Assembly (NCBI GenBank): GCA_900617975.1
Contig: UZAE01000729.1
Coordinates: 1 to 19,054 of the forward strand
DNA length: 19,054 nucleotides
From: Rodentolepis nana
Taxonomy: Eukaryota > Platyhelminthes > Cestoda > Cyclophyllidea > Hymenolepididae
Direction of reading: 5' to 3'
In this document: piece after piece, positions 7,924-17,934 of the stretch
Position numbering within the stretch: the first letter of the stretch is position 1
Layout of the letters: each line of letters starts with the position of its first letter
The notes under the pieces: model-generated
Told to the model about the DNA's origin: nothing
The model's input: the letters and a program-made list of their open reading frames with translations, nothing else
Databases searched by the model: none
Translations under genes and position numbers: made by a program

Positions 7924-10687
7924 AGTTCACAATTGGTGCATCCTTCAGGTAAGTATGCAATTGTGTGCACTGATTTGAGAATTGTGCAAGCTAGTGTGTG
8001 TGTATGTGGAGTTCTTTGCTTCGATTGGGTACTGTCAAGAATGTGACGTAATATTTTTACAATGGTAGAGTATGTGGTGCAAATTTATTCACTTAACTCT
8101 AAAAAATCGTTGAAGTTGTCACAGGGAGGTACCTGTGAATATCAGAGTGCCAGTATGCCATAACTAATTTAGATCTAACATTCATGTCAAACACAAGCTC
8201 TGCTTTGAGACAACCCTTCACTGTGAGACAAACAGAGTCAAGTTTGTTTCATACGGAAAAAAATTGTGAGAGCTAAATCAATAGAATGTCATTTCATTCC
8301 CCACTTAACAATTACTTCACTGTTTGTTAAAGTAACATTGTGAAGGGAGAAGATTATGGAATTAGAGAACAAATGCTAGAACAAAGCGTGTATGAATAAA
8401 CAGTATACTCACATATGGAGAGAGTGAAGACAGAACTGTGATTACTTCATATAGCATGACTTCCGGAATGCTTTAATTGTTTGAAGGTTAATCCACTGTC
8501 TGGACCAATGGTAGTTTAATCTATACCTTCTCAGTATTCGAGACGCCAAGTACTTACATATAAATTACGCTGATAGGTTCCTGTGAGACCACCCGAGATG
8601 GGGTTTGCTCGTTCCACTACCACACGTAAATTAGACGACCCTGAGCCATCTTCTCTGCCTCTAGTTGTTTAATCTCTACAATTATCATTAATTAACGCTT
8701 ATGGCAAATCGCCAATTGGGTAGGCAATTGTAAAACATCCGAAATTCTATTTACGATGGAGATATGAAATTAAAAAAAATTGGGTTGGAATGCTCATGCT
8801 ATGGAATCCAAATGCTCTCGTAAAGGTTTCAACCTGTCAAGTCAGTTGAAATGTAGTTTTAGAGACAATTTATTTATAGTTGCACTAAGTGGCTGTTTCC
8901 AAGATAGTATATTTGCTTATGGGTGACCAATTAGCTATTTTTTTCCCTTTGTGTCCTTGATCGGTTTTGAATTATTGCAAATCAAGCGATTTGTTGGATC
9001 TCATAACCTTCTGCATGGTCTGAGTTCAGATGAACATATTTTTACGCAATCGTGACATTTAAATTCTAAAATTTAAAGCCTAGGAAGACTCTCATCACCC
9101 AAACGTGATTTCCTGCTAGTACTGATTCACGTTAAGCCCTATTCAGGTTAAAAAATTGTACTATCTCTTTACCAAAGGAAAAATGCCAATCTCGCACGGC
9201 CTAATTCAATTTAAAAGCCAAAAAACTCCTTAAGATATGTCTTTAAAACAGTCAAATTGGAAAGAGTCATCAGTAAAAATTATCTTTAAGCAATCGCATT
9301 GGTCGAATAAGCAAACCTTAGACAAGGAAAATAAAAATATTACAACGAACCCCCCCCCCCCAAAGTGAACAGGTTTAAAACGGACAATCATGGTTGCAGT
9401 GATCTGAAAAATACAGTTATGAGTTGTGCAGACTGGTGTGCAAAGCGATAGTTAGGAATCGCGTCGGTTGGAGGTATGTGAAGAGGAGGAGGGTTGAGCA
9501 AGCATCACTAGTCTGGTAATCGCGCAAAGTGGAAACAAAGATGAGTCATTGTGAAAGAGGCGTGCCTTCTAACGCTTACCAGTAATCTCCAAATGAAACA
9601 ATTGAAAGGACCTCAACAAACGCGCCCTTATATTAAAGCAGCTTAACTTAAAGTTATTCGAAAGCACAATGCCACAGAACGCAATATTCAACATTACAAT
9701 CCAATTTGAGGACGTGTTCTTAATCCTGATTACAACATTACTTACCAAATGTGCGTATAATAAAATCCTTGAATCATCTGAAAACATAAATCTTATTTTA
9801 ATTCAAGATTTTTAAAGAAATGAGAGGATTAAAGCCATCATTACTAACAGCTTATAACTCACAAACTTATCAGCGATATTCTAATGAATATAGGAAGAAG
9901 ATATTTTCTAATTTCTTACAAATTCAGTTATTTCGGGAGTTAGTAAGTAACTAAATACAATTAAAAAGACGGGGTAGGAACAATAACAAATTGTGTACCC
10001 TTGCATGAGAAATGGGGTTTCCTCTGTTATCATAGAAAACAGAATGCAGAGATAAGAAAAACCTTTCGAATGAGAGCCTACGTTCTTGGAGTGAAATAAG
10101 CAATTAATTCAGCCTTCAAATTAAATAGATATGGTTTATGAGGTTGCTGATCACACCTTTTCTTACCAACTACGAAGTCAACAATTTGGTACAGTGATCA
10201 CCCCTGCCAGGTGTACGAAGTTCATATGAATTTATGCTTTTCTAAATTGAGACTAAAGTGCTTTTTAGGATCTTTATGAACCACAAGTCTCTGATTTCTG
10301 ATTTAATATTTGTTGAAATAAATTCGGAAGTCTGGAAATCGCGCACTGACCTTAAACTCCCATGTGCTCCAAAAGGTAAATATTTTTGCTGGAGTCTTGA
10401 GCTAATGAATTTGCGTTGAGCAATGCCCTTGAGACTTTAAGGTCTTGAAAACCAGTGAGGGACTGCAAAAGCAGACTTAAATATATTATTCTGCCCTAAA
10501 ATGCGTTTAGATGTAAGTTCATATTTATCAACAAAAAAAGGAATTGATAGAATGAATCATAATCTAATCATACTGAGCAACCATTGCTTCTAATTTAGCA
10601 ATGCCCGATAAGTCATAAGGATTGCTAACTTTATTGTTTATTATTTGGAGTTTGGGTGTTTGGACAACACCAAAATCGGCAAACCGC
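7924..10687. other. Non-coding stretch upstream of the double-C2 gene
   Basis: This 2.8 kb should hold the promoter and any 5' non-coding exon of the minus-strand gene, but no TATA or initiator could be singled out. A perfect plus-strand splice-donor match, CAG|GTAAGT, lies at 7946-7954, antisense to the gene. The 72-codon minus-strand frame at 9569-9787 has no recognisable domain. A C12 run sits at 9350-9361. Confidence 0.45.
9350..9361 (+). repeat. Poly(C) tract
   Basis: Twelve C in a row in an AT-rich setting. The length is likely variable or subject to sequencing error. Confidence 0.95.
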
Positions 10688-10701
10688 ATATTTTGATGTG
10701 T
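10688..10701. repeat. Target-site duplication of the mini RzS copy 4a (left; right copy at 10850-10863)
   Basis: ATATTTTGATGTGT is perfectly duplicated, 14 of 14. The left copy abuts the GGGG of the ribozyme and the right copy follows the short AAATACATAA tail. Confidence 0.9.
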
Positions 10702-10764
10702 GGGGTGTACGATAGACTTACCTCCACGAGGTGCGCCCTGGGCAACGTATACTCATATGTCTAT
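10702..10764 (+). ncRNA. HDV-like ribozyme lacking the P4-P2 joiner (copy 4a)
   Basis: P1 is GGGGTGT/GCGCCCT, with the family A at one 3'-strand position changed to G, which still pairs (U-G). P3 ACC/GGT is present (loop TCCACGA), and the catalytic GGGCAAC is intact. About nine bases (the GGCAAAA joiner) are missing, so P4 (GTAT/ATAT) runs almost directly into the P2 3' strand. The joiner holds active-site bases, so the present copy is probably inactive. Confidence 0.7.
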
Positions 10765-10849
10765 TAATCGACAGTAGACTTCTGACTTCAAACTACCATG
10801 ACGCCACTGTATGTCATATTCGACTACTTCTGTTACTTGAAATACATAA
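10702..10849 (+). mobile_element. RzS copy 4a, internally deleted 148-bp mini element
   Basis: The perfect 14-bp duplication shows this is a complete insertion of only 148 bp. It carries the ribozyme-like head and the next part of the body up to ATTCGACTACTT, then jumps to a sequence resembling the normal 3' end (TTGAAATACATAAAT against the family TTGATATAAATAAAT). About 170 bases of the middle and 3' body are missing. The deletion was either present in the source RNA or arose by template jumping during reverse transcription. Confidence 0.8.
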
Positions 10850-10948
10850 ATATTTTGATGTGTTCGAAAGGAAACGGATTGAAATGCCACAGAGTTGAGT
10901 AATGGATCGATTATGGTTGCACTAATGATAAAATAGTTTATTGATATC

Positions 10949-11118
10949 ATTTATTTATATCAAATGGCAGGCTTTATGATAGTTATCATTAGCCCTTTAG
11001 CTGACTTCGGGGTTCACAGAGGAGAAGGAAATCAAAGTGAGAAAAAGTGGAGATGGTGAACAGAAGAGTGATTCGAAGATGTAAAAGAGACAGACGGACA
11101 CAAAGGCAGAGAAAAGGT
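10949..11118 (-). mobile_element. RzS copy 4b, 5'-truncated
   Basis: A minus-sense 3' half: tail ATTTATTTATATC, the 3' motif, the AGC-TGACTTC segment, the GAGATGG..AACAGAAGAGTGATTC region and the AAAGAGACAGAC..GAGAAAAGGT segment, then an abrupt end. The ribozyme half is missing. 5' truncation is usual for target-primed reverse transcription. No convincing target duplication was found. Confidence 0.8.
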
Positions 11119-11418
11119 CTACAGATCTTTCGTCCATGAATACCCCAAGTATAAACTATTATTAAAGTCCCAATTTCTAAACTTTTGTCATGATTCAATA
11201 AACTACGTCTGTTGCTTATGAATAAAAATCTGACTCATTCCTATTTCAGTTACAATAAGTACCTATTAAAGTCGTGAACCGTTATCTGATTGTACCCAAT
11301 TCTTCTAAAACTCGTATTTACTTGCAGCTAATAGTCTCCATATTCAACGCTTCCAAATGATTAACTACAACAAAATACTTTGCCATAGCGAATAGTCTGC
11401 TATAAAGAGAGTGCTCTC

Positions 11419-11436
11419 AATAATAATAATAATAAT
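11419..11436 (+). repeat. (AAT)6 microsatellite
   Basis: Six AAT units followed by a T run. Confidence 0.9.
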
Positions 11437-12306
11437 TTTTTATAAATAAAGAAAAATTGAGGATAAGACACTACATAAACACTTGGCTCAGTATAATAAC
11501 GCTCGATAAATTCTACTTCAAAAATGACAAATGAAAGGCATTTAATTAAATTAGACTTGATTATTATTATATTAAACCAACTTGAATAAGACCATCTTAT
11601 CACTCAAAGATGAAAAATTTTCAATTATAAAGAAACGTTGAGCTAACAGGATTATCGAATTTTAGGCGAAGTTTGTTGCCAAATTTCTAGAAACTATTCT
11701 GAAATATATATTGGCAACAACTATCATAACAAAAAAATTCACTGGAAGTCTTCTGAAGTAACTGTTTCGAGAACAAGGTCGATTTTCTTAAAAGCTGAAA
11801 TTCTGCAAGTTTGCCATCCATATTCCTGTCATTTATTCAATCACTGATTTAAATATCTTCTTATTCACGATTTACACATTAGTGAGATAGAATAATAGTT
11901 CTTTTGTTGATGCATATGCTACTATTTTTAACTAGTATATTTTAAGCAAACCAATCACCTGTCAAGTTAGTGTAATTTAAACATTTACTGATTTAAATGC
12001 TTGGGGGTTAGGATTTCCATTAGGTGAAGTTATTTCATTCAATAATATTTAAGATGGAAAAAAATCCAATCACGAAAGCATTAAGCATGCAATCTTCCTA
12101 AAAATGTAATCCAATTACCAATAGGGGGTTAAGCGGTTCCTCTGAATCTTTGAATCATACTCACGCCCTATTCACAAGGCCTAGCACTCTAATCTCTACG
12201 AGAACACGCCTCGGGAACCAATGATAAGCTAACAGAACGCCTACATATGCGCAAGTAAGCGCGTGTTTACAAAAACATCGTGTCACTTTTAATCGAGTTG
12301 CTCTTA

Positions 12307-12308
<2 letters not shown>

Positions 12309-12347
<39 letters not shown>
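12309..12347 (+). repeat. (TA)n microsatellite, about 19 units
   Basis: Uninterrupted TA dinucleotides over about 38 bp, able to form a cruciform. The length is probably polymorphic. Confidence 0.97.
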
Positions 12348-12350
<3 letters not shown>

Positions 12351-12889
12351 GAGTTCTTTGCCAGTAATTCGCAGTGAAACTTTAAAATAAGTAAAAGTTA
12401 ATATCTTTCTTATCACCAAGAGTGTACATTTTTAAAATAAATTGTATAAATGCTTACTTTTATCACTAAAAAGCACTCGAAGAATATTAAAATATGGGAT
12501 GTTGGCATTTAAAACTTAAATAACTTAAAGCCTATTCAAGATAGATTTTTTATTGCGATTTGCTAATGATACCTACAATTTTGCATATCTATAGATAAAT
12601 GATTATTCTTTTATTTTCACAAATACCTTTAGGTGTTATTCTCTAAAGAGTTTTTTTAAATTGATCAGCTAAAGTCGTCTATTATTGCAAATAAATATCC
12701 CCCTATTCAATTATGAAACGAGTGACCTCCACAGTTTTACGTTAGAGCCTAAAAAATACTGATCACAAATATATAGTAAATCATGTTCAAATAAATTTGA
12801 ACATAGGGACCATGTCCATCATAATTGATATCACAGTGGTACGCCCTGTTCTTGTATAACCCTCATATCTTCAATAACAAAGTTAACGC

Positions 12890-13060
12890 ATCTACCAATG
12901 AATGGTCCCTCTTCCTCCCTCTTCAACCTCCTTGTTACCGATTGGTTAATAGTGGGCATTAACTCGGTGGTCGAAAGCTCTTATTGGCCAGAGCCTTTAA
13001 ACGACACTTTTGATACGAGTACGAACCTAAGCAGTATATTGTGATAAAGCAATAAGCATG
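12890..13060 (+). promoter_or_regulatory. CCAAT-rich patch, promoter-like or old repeat
   Basis: The patch holds CGATTGGTTAA near 12940 and CTTATTGGCCAGAG near 12980 (inverted CCAAT boxes about 40 bp apart), then CCTTTAAA. It stands out by higher GC content. Similar ATTGG boxes occur in both LTR-like copies. It may be a promoter without a visible gene or an eroded LTR. Confidence 0.25.
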
Positions 13061-14309
13061 TATAGTTCAGTAGCCTCAGGAAAACATGATCAAGGTTTGT
13101 CTATTAAACTTATCTTTAAAACGTTGATGTGCTTTATTGACTTTGACTTTGTTTGTTTATTTTGGTCAACAAGCAATTTTAAGCATGAATTATGCATTTT
13201 TACATTAGATCACCAACTAAATTATTTTTCACGATAATAGCTAGGAGTATTTTCCAAATTTGCTATTTGGTATAGAGTTGTACTCATCAAAGAATTGTGA
13301 ATGCAATATAAATAACAACTACAATCATTCGGATAATTAATAGTCTGTTTAAAATTATGACAAATTAATTTAAATTTAACAGTTCCTTTTCAATCGGTCA
13401 TAACAGGAAAGCTGTTTTGTCTCATTAAAATAGGAAGAAATAGAATGAGCCAAATGAAAATTTTTGAAACATATTCTTTGTCCGATCATTTTTAAATTGA
13501 AGTCAATATAATTGTATTAATTTACTACATGAATAAAATGAAAAGGGATACGAAATTTGTTAATAAATTGTGTTTATCCAAATTAACCTACCTCAGAGTT
13601 TACAATTTTTTTATGAAACGACGTCCACCGTCCACATCGATTTATGCATTGTTTTTTACGCAATAATAATGATAACCCAATTCTCAAAAGACAATTTGCC
13701 TCTAACGTTACAATGTGCCAAACTCTATTTTGTTCTTGAACAATAACCTAGTTGTAGTCGATTAACATGAAAGTCTGTAAGAAAGGCGAAGAACTCCTGA
13801 AGTGGATCTAATCTTGACCTGTGCTCGTCTAAAGATCATTAATTAATTAGCTTTAATAGTCTTGATATTAGCTGAACTACTTTTAGTTAATCGAAATGTA
13901 AAATATTGGGAATTTTTATGGAGTTATAAGACAGAATCATTTTCCTTTTATCTATGTAAGATTATTTTAGAAGTACTTTTATGAATCGCATTGGAATAAG
14001 TCGAAACTTATAATAAAAATAAAGCCAAGAAAATAATAGGTATTCTTTTGAAACAACTATTAAACATAACTAAGGGTCTGATAACTTTATTTACCAGCAA
14101 CCATGTATATTTGTTGTGAGGATAGAGAATTCGTTCTTTTTATACAAAATTATTCCCGGGATTGAGAAGTGAATAATTAACTACTTTGTTAGAAGGAAAT
14201 CAAACATCTATTGCATACCTTAAGCCAAGATTTATTCATTGGAAATTTTCCCTCTGGTTTTGATGGGATGTACATAAAATGATCAATTTAGAATTTTAAA
14301 ATTGGAAGT

Positions 14310-14323
14310 TTGCTGTTAATAAT
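14310..14323. repeat. Target-site duplication of RzS copy 5 (left; right copy at 14655-14668)
   Basis: TTGCTGTTAATAAT on the left and TTGTTGTTAACAAT on the right, 12 of 14 identical. The duplicated bases lie inside the mariner relic. The right copy abuts CCCC, the complement of the ribozyme's first bases. Confidence 0.75.
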
Positions 14324-14654
14324 ATTTATTTATTTATTTATATCAAATGGCAGGCGTTTTTTTTCTAGTTACCATTAGCCTATTAGCTGACTTCAGGCTT
14401 CACAGAGGGGAAGGAACACCGAAGTGAGAAAAATTCGAGAGAGGAAAAAGAAGAGTGATTCACAGATGTAAAGAGACAGATAGACACTAAGGTGGAAAAA
14501 AGGTGAGGTGAGTACTGTGAAAGCAGTCGAATATGACACACAGTGGGGTCTTGGTAGTTTGAAGTCAGAAGTCAACTGCCAATTAATTGACTTTTTGACA
14601 TGAGTATACGTTGCCCAGGGTGCACCACGTGGAGGTAAGTCTATCGCACACCCC
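14324..14654 (-). mobile_element. RzS SINE-like retroposon copy 5, full length, nested in the mariner relic
   Basis: A 331-bp minus-sense copy, the longest in the window, from an (ATTT)n tail (AAAT on its sense strand) to a ribozyme head. All body blocks are present, including the GACAGATAGACAC..GGAAAAAAGGT and GTACTGTGAAAGCAGTCGAATATG segments. It is useful as a family reference. Mariner motifs continue on both sides, so it inserted into an existing transposase copy. The apparent minus-strand frame within it (14393-14575) is a repeat artefact. Confidence 0.92.
14586..14654 (-). ncRNA. HDV-like ribozyme (copy 5)
   Basis: P1 GGGGTGT/GCACCCT is the intact 7-bp family form, including the G-U first pair. 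P3 ACC/GGT with loop TCCACGT and the catalytic GGGCAAC are intact. P2 has one mismatch (3' strand AAGTCAAT). The P4 region is eroded (GTAT..ATGTC), and the GGC of the joiner has become GTC. The core is recognisable; activity is uncertain. Confidence 0.8.
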
Positions 14655-14982
14655 TTGTTGTTAACAATTGAAAAGATAATCAGAAAATGAGAAGTTCTTT
14701 ACATCGCGATTGCCGGCCTCATAAAGCATGAATGACCATGTAAAATGTTGGAATTAAATTCGGAATTTCTACTACATTCTCCATATTCCTCAGACCTCTG
14801 CCTACCCCATTGCAACCTTTTCAAGCACGCGGAAAACGATCTCGCAGTGAAACAGAATTGAAAAACCATCTGAACGAGTATTCAAACCCCAAAACAACTA
14901 ATTTATTTTCAAAGAGGGAATCGTAAAAGTGCAAGAGTAATGAGAAGGATTTGAAAATAATGTTGGAAATTATTCTATATGG

Positions 14983-15834
14983 TAATGCATGCATAATTTA
15001 AAAATAAATAACATTTTAATGTTGTTTTGAAAATTCGCGATTTCTTATTGGCTGAAGATGCACTTCCTATAGATTTAGGGAAATTCTTGTAGCAACTTGA
15101 AATTGTGCTATTCTTTTAATAATAATATAAATAAATTTAAAATCGCATTTCGGACTGAAGATAAATGAGACTTCAAGTCATCAATGATTTAAATTCATCC
15201 TTGGGTTGTGGAGTGGGCAATCAATGCGTACCGAAACATTCTGGAGAGAGTGAATGTGATTCTCTTATCGGCCAGTCAATAATCAATCGGCATTTTATAG
15301 TCAGCGTGAGCAAAACAGCATTTGATAACTAAACTCCGTTCCACTTCCCCACACAGGAGTGACATGCCAGAGAATAAGCACAGCCTCAATAAACGTATTC
15401 CACGTCACGCCTTCTGCTTCCTCTTTACATCGTTGGGGCAGTTTAACAAATTTCGGAACTATTCCATACTAGTCAATCTTGTCATTGAGATTTATTGGAG
15501 ATAATTCAAGGCCTATTCGTGTGGTAATCCACTGCAAAATGATCACACATTTGTGCATTATCCTTTGTTTCTTTTATAATTACCTTTAAGAAACTGTGCA
15601 TGATTCGGACAAGCAAGAGCATCCTTATGTTTCTCCTCCCTCTCTGAGTTCTCTGGTAGCTCGGACGAAATTCTCCACAAGCGAAGTTCGGTATCTCTAC
15701 AAGGCCTTCAAAAATGTGAGTCCTCACTTATATATTCATTGAATGATCATACATGGATCCCCTATATTTGTGGTTAATATAGCATTGAATTTTGATATAT
15801 GCATATTATTTGCATTTAAGCAATATGTTAGTTC
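14983..15834. other. Non-coding stretch between mariner relic and LTR-like copy B
   Basis: No supported gene. The frames at 15322-15504 (plus) and 15506-15727 (minus) show no recognised domain. The minus frame has a donor-like AAAG|GTAATT near 15582-15590 but no convincing acceptor. Confidence 0.45.
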
Positions 15835-15867
15835 TGTAGCGGTTTGCTACCTTAGTAAAGCCTGACC

Positions 15868-16222
15868 GACTCAGAAATCTCTATGGCAGATTCTCCAACA
15901 TCTACCTAGACCGACTCAGAAATCTCCATGGCAGATTCTCAAACATCTAGCTACCGGCTCAGAAATTTCTATGGCAGATTCTCCAACATCTAGCTAGGAA
16001 TCAGAAATCTCTATGGCAGATTCTCCAACCTCTAGCTAGAGAACAGCTAAGCTATAGCTCAGCTATAAAGAAAACAGACGTGTAGCACGGAGCGCGTTTA
16101 TATCTGTGGCAGATTCTCCTACATCTAGCTAGACTCCCAGAACGGCAGATTCTCCAACGTCTAGCTAGACTCCCAGAACCAGGGAGATTCTCCTACATCT
16201 AGCTAGACTCCCAGAACCAGCT
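15868..16222 (+). repeat. Tandem array of a GGCAGATTCTCC unit, seven copies
   Basis: Units with the core GGCAGATTCTCC followed by ACATCTAGCTAG start near 15885, 15930, 15973, 16015, 16108, 16144 and 16183. The first four are 42-45 bp apart and begin with ACTCAGAAATCTCTAT. The last three are 36-39 bp apart and carry ACTCCCAGAAC instead. Two subtypes separated by a TATA segment indicate two rounds of expansion. Copy A has only one such unit. Confidence 0.85.
16064..16069 (+). promoter_or_regulatory. TATA box 1 of LTR-like copy B
   Basis: CAGCTATAAAG, followed by AAACAGACGTGTAGCACGG. The same segment recurs 174 bp downstream. A TATA box at this place fits the promoter of an LTR. Confidence 0.45.
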
Positions 16223-16237
16223 AAACCATAGCCCAGC

Positions 16238-16243
16238 TATAAA
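16238..16243 (+). promoter_or_regulatory. TATA box 2 of LTR-like copy B
   Basis: CAGCTATAAAG, followed by GAAACAGACGAGTAGCACGG, a near-identical duplicate of the box at 16064. Copy A has the degraded form CAGCTATAGAG at the matching place. Confidence 0.45.
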
Positions 16244-16466
16244 GGAAACAGACGAGTAGCACGGAGCGGAACGTATATTGCGGATCAAGTGTGCACGCAG
16301 GGAGCTACTCATGATCAGGATGGGGATTAGGTTAAACAAACAGAGGCTACTGATTGGTCACTGTTTGTACGGTCGCTGTACACAGAGTTGTACGGCCGCA
16401 CCTCCCAATCCTGGCGAGCAGACATGCGGGCATACGATGACGCACACAGCGATAACGTGTCCCACA

Positions 16467-17057
16467 ATAGTGCTAAACGCAGGGAGGTAGATCCATTCGC
16501 ATTAAATCCCGCCCCCTTTATCTTACAGACACCAAAAGATCCACAAAAATGATCCTGGACGGAAATTTCAATAAAAAATAAAAAAAACAAAGTGTTGAAA
16601 GTGGAATAAAGGGGAAAAGTTTTTTTCAAACAGATTTTCGTAGGAATGGTTAATTTACTCAGCGAAATCTCAACATCTCCAAGGCTAATCTAAGTAAATT
16701 CCTAGTCGACTCGAGTTAGACAAGTCACTTTCTTGGTCCTAAGATAATTGGGTGATGGGTTAATCTTTAAATATTGATGAAACAAAGAAAATCTTCATTA
16801 CTACAAATAGTCTCTAGGACATTTAAAAATGATCGCGCTGCTATCTTCTCCCTCTCTCACACTCCAGATTCGACTCGACTGTAGTTAATCAATATATACG
16901 GGGATAAATCAATGATACCCTACTTTTCATTGGATATAGAGTTTGAATAAAAACACCGAGTTTCAGAGGGAGTTAACTTCTAAGCTCTTTCTCTTAACAA
17001 CAAGCGTACTATTTCTCCCAAACACCTTGCACTACTCTTTCGTATTCTTAATAGCAG
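16467..17057. other. Non-coding stretch, no gene seen
   Basis: AT-rich spacer after LTR-like copy B. The end of the stretch is pyrimidine-rich (CTACTCTTTCGTATTCTTAA) and could be the splice acceptor tract of the candidate exon at 17058. Confidence 0.45.
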
Positions 17058-17143
17058 GAAGAAGACATTTGCCAGGTAGTGAAGTCGCTTTACTTGTAAA
17101 ATATGAATTACATGGTACATCTCCCTCCAATAGTGACGATTAA
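17058..17143 (+). CDS. Weak candidate terminal exon
   Basis: A pyrimidine-rich tract ending in AATAGCAG precedes an open segment coding for GRRHLPGSEVALLVKYELHG and eight more residues (TSPSNSDD), then TAA. The composition looks more protein-like than the surrounding frames, and the acceptor is plausible. No domain was recognised and no partner exon was found in the window. The frame also stays open upstream to 16943. Confidence 0.2.
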
Positions 17144-17921
17144 GTGTGGTGCTTTTACAAAGACAAATGTGTAGGGGTTAGAAGAAGCCTAAACGAGCAC
17201 ACGGATACTTTTTTTAGGTTAGAAAGGACATCTCATTAAGACTTACAGTTCATTTAAAGCCAGAGAGGGGAGTTGTTTACGGGAAATTCGTTTGGGTGAA
17301 TGTAAGGGAGACCTTCCCACAGCAAGGAAAGGGCCATTTGGCTCAGGACTTTACAAAATGCTTCTGATTATCCATGTAAATAAGGAGACGTGTTTATCTA
17401 CAAGACCAATTAATGCTAAACTAAATGTGCCTCCACTTAGACGCTAGAAGAGGAGTTCAATAATGGCGGCCTTTAGGTACTCACCGTGGTTGTGTTTCAC
17501 TGGGAAGGAAGTTTATCCATAATATACTGTTTGCTCAAATTTGGGCAAATTGATTTGAGTAACCGGCTTCACTCAATGAATCACATCTTCAAACGTGGTT
17601 GGTTCTGATTTTGTGATCCATTGTCAACTGTATTTATCGATCGATACGTTCTTCCATCATGTTTAATTTATAATACAATGAGGAAGTTTCAGTATGATAG
17701 TTCATGCAGCAATAAGACAAGCGTCCCTTCTCATTATAGTTTAACAAAGGTTTATAAACAAATCTTCAAACAAGGGATAAAGGTATGTACTTTGATACAT
17801 TTCCATGCAATACTGAGTTGAATTTGACAATACCTTAGGAGGATACAACGAGCGAAGAAAGAGGAAGTTGGCACTTCAATCAGTTTCCTTACTTCTATGG
17901 GTTACCAGTTATGAACTTTCT
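17144..17921. other. Non-coding stretch, no gene seen
   Basis: Mixed-composition spacer between the weak exon candidate and RzS copy 6. The 66-codon frame at 17621-17821 has no recognisable feature. Confidence 0.45.
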
Positions 17922-17934
17922 ATATTTCTTTCAA
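17922..17934. repeat. Target-site duplication of RzS copy 6 (left; right copy at 18250-18262)
   Basis: ATATTTCTTTCAA is perfectly duplicated, 13 of 13. The left copy abuts GGGG, the start of the ribozyme; the right copy follows the AAATAAATAA tail. Confidence 0.9.

Larger units (their letters stand above)
11119..14117. other. Long non-coding stretch with no supported gene
   Basis: AT-rich, about 3 kb. It contains an (AAT)n tract near 11419-11436, the (TA)n tract at 12309-12347 and a more GC-rich patch with CCAAT boxes at about 12890-13060. The minus-strand frame at 11400-11603 is low-complexity. The portion shortly before 14118 may hold unrecognisable N-terminal mariner sequence. Confidence 0.5.
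14118..14982 (+). pseudogene. Decayed mariner-type (Tc1/mariner) transposase, split by RzS copy 5
   Basis: Successive mariner landmarks appear in order on the plus strand, across frameshifts and stops. EDREFVLF at 14118-14141 corresponds to GDEKWVLF around the first catalytic Asp. LKPRFIHWKFSLWF.WD at 14219-14269 corresponds to the KP.LH.KK..LSVWWD block. LHRDCRPHKA near 14699-14728 corresponds to the HDNARPHVA block with the second Asp. LLHSPYSSDL from 14769 corresponds to LPHPPYSPDL with the third Asp. ETELKNHLNEY (14849-14881) and NNVGNYS (14956-14976) match the C-terminal part. The second and third Asp codons are only 85 nt apart, short of the family's 34-residue spacing, so deletions have occurred. 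No terminal inverted repeats were recognised, and no N-terminal DNA-binding domain was seen. Confidence 0.72.
15835..16466 (+). mobile_element. LTR-like repeat, expanded copy B (possible solo LTR)
   Basis: This 632-bp segment begins TGTAGC and ends CCCACA, and parallels the 276-bp copy at 2349-2624 along its length. The extra length is a tandem array of a 36-45 bp unit and a duplication of the TATA-box segment. Shared landmarks include TAGTAAAGCC, GACTCAGAAATCTC, CTAGACTCCCAGA, AGCGCGTTTAT, GTGCACGCAG, CTGATTGGTCA, GATGACG and GTGTCCC. No internal coding region, primer-binding site or clear target duplication was seen. Short frames here (16278-16490 plus, 16327-16629 minus) overlap the repeat and are not credible genes. 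Confidence 0.6.

Noticed and set aside
10702..11118. Twin-priming inversion of one RzS element
   Set aside because: The order and orientation of the two parts are not those left by twin priming, and the first part has its own perfect target duplication.
15506..15727. 73-codon minus-strand frame as an exon
   Set aside because: A donor-like site exists, but there is no good acceptor, no domain and no partner exon.
16278..16629. Overlapping frames of 70 codons (plus) and 100 codons (minus)
   Set aside because: Both overlap the end of the LTR-like repeat and have no recognisable domain; the region is higher in GC, which lengthens chance frames.
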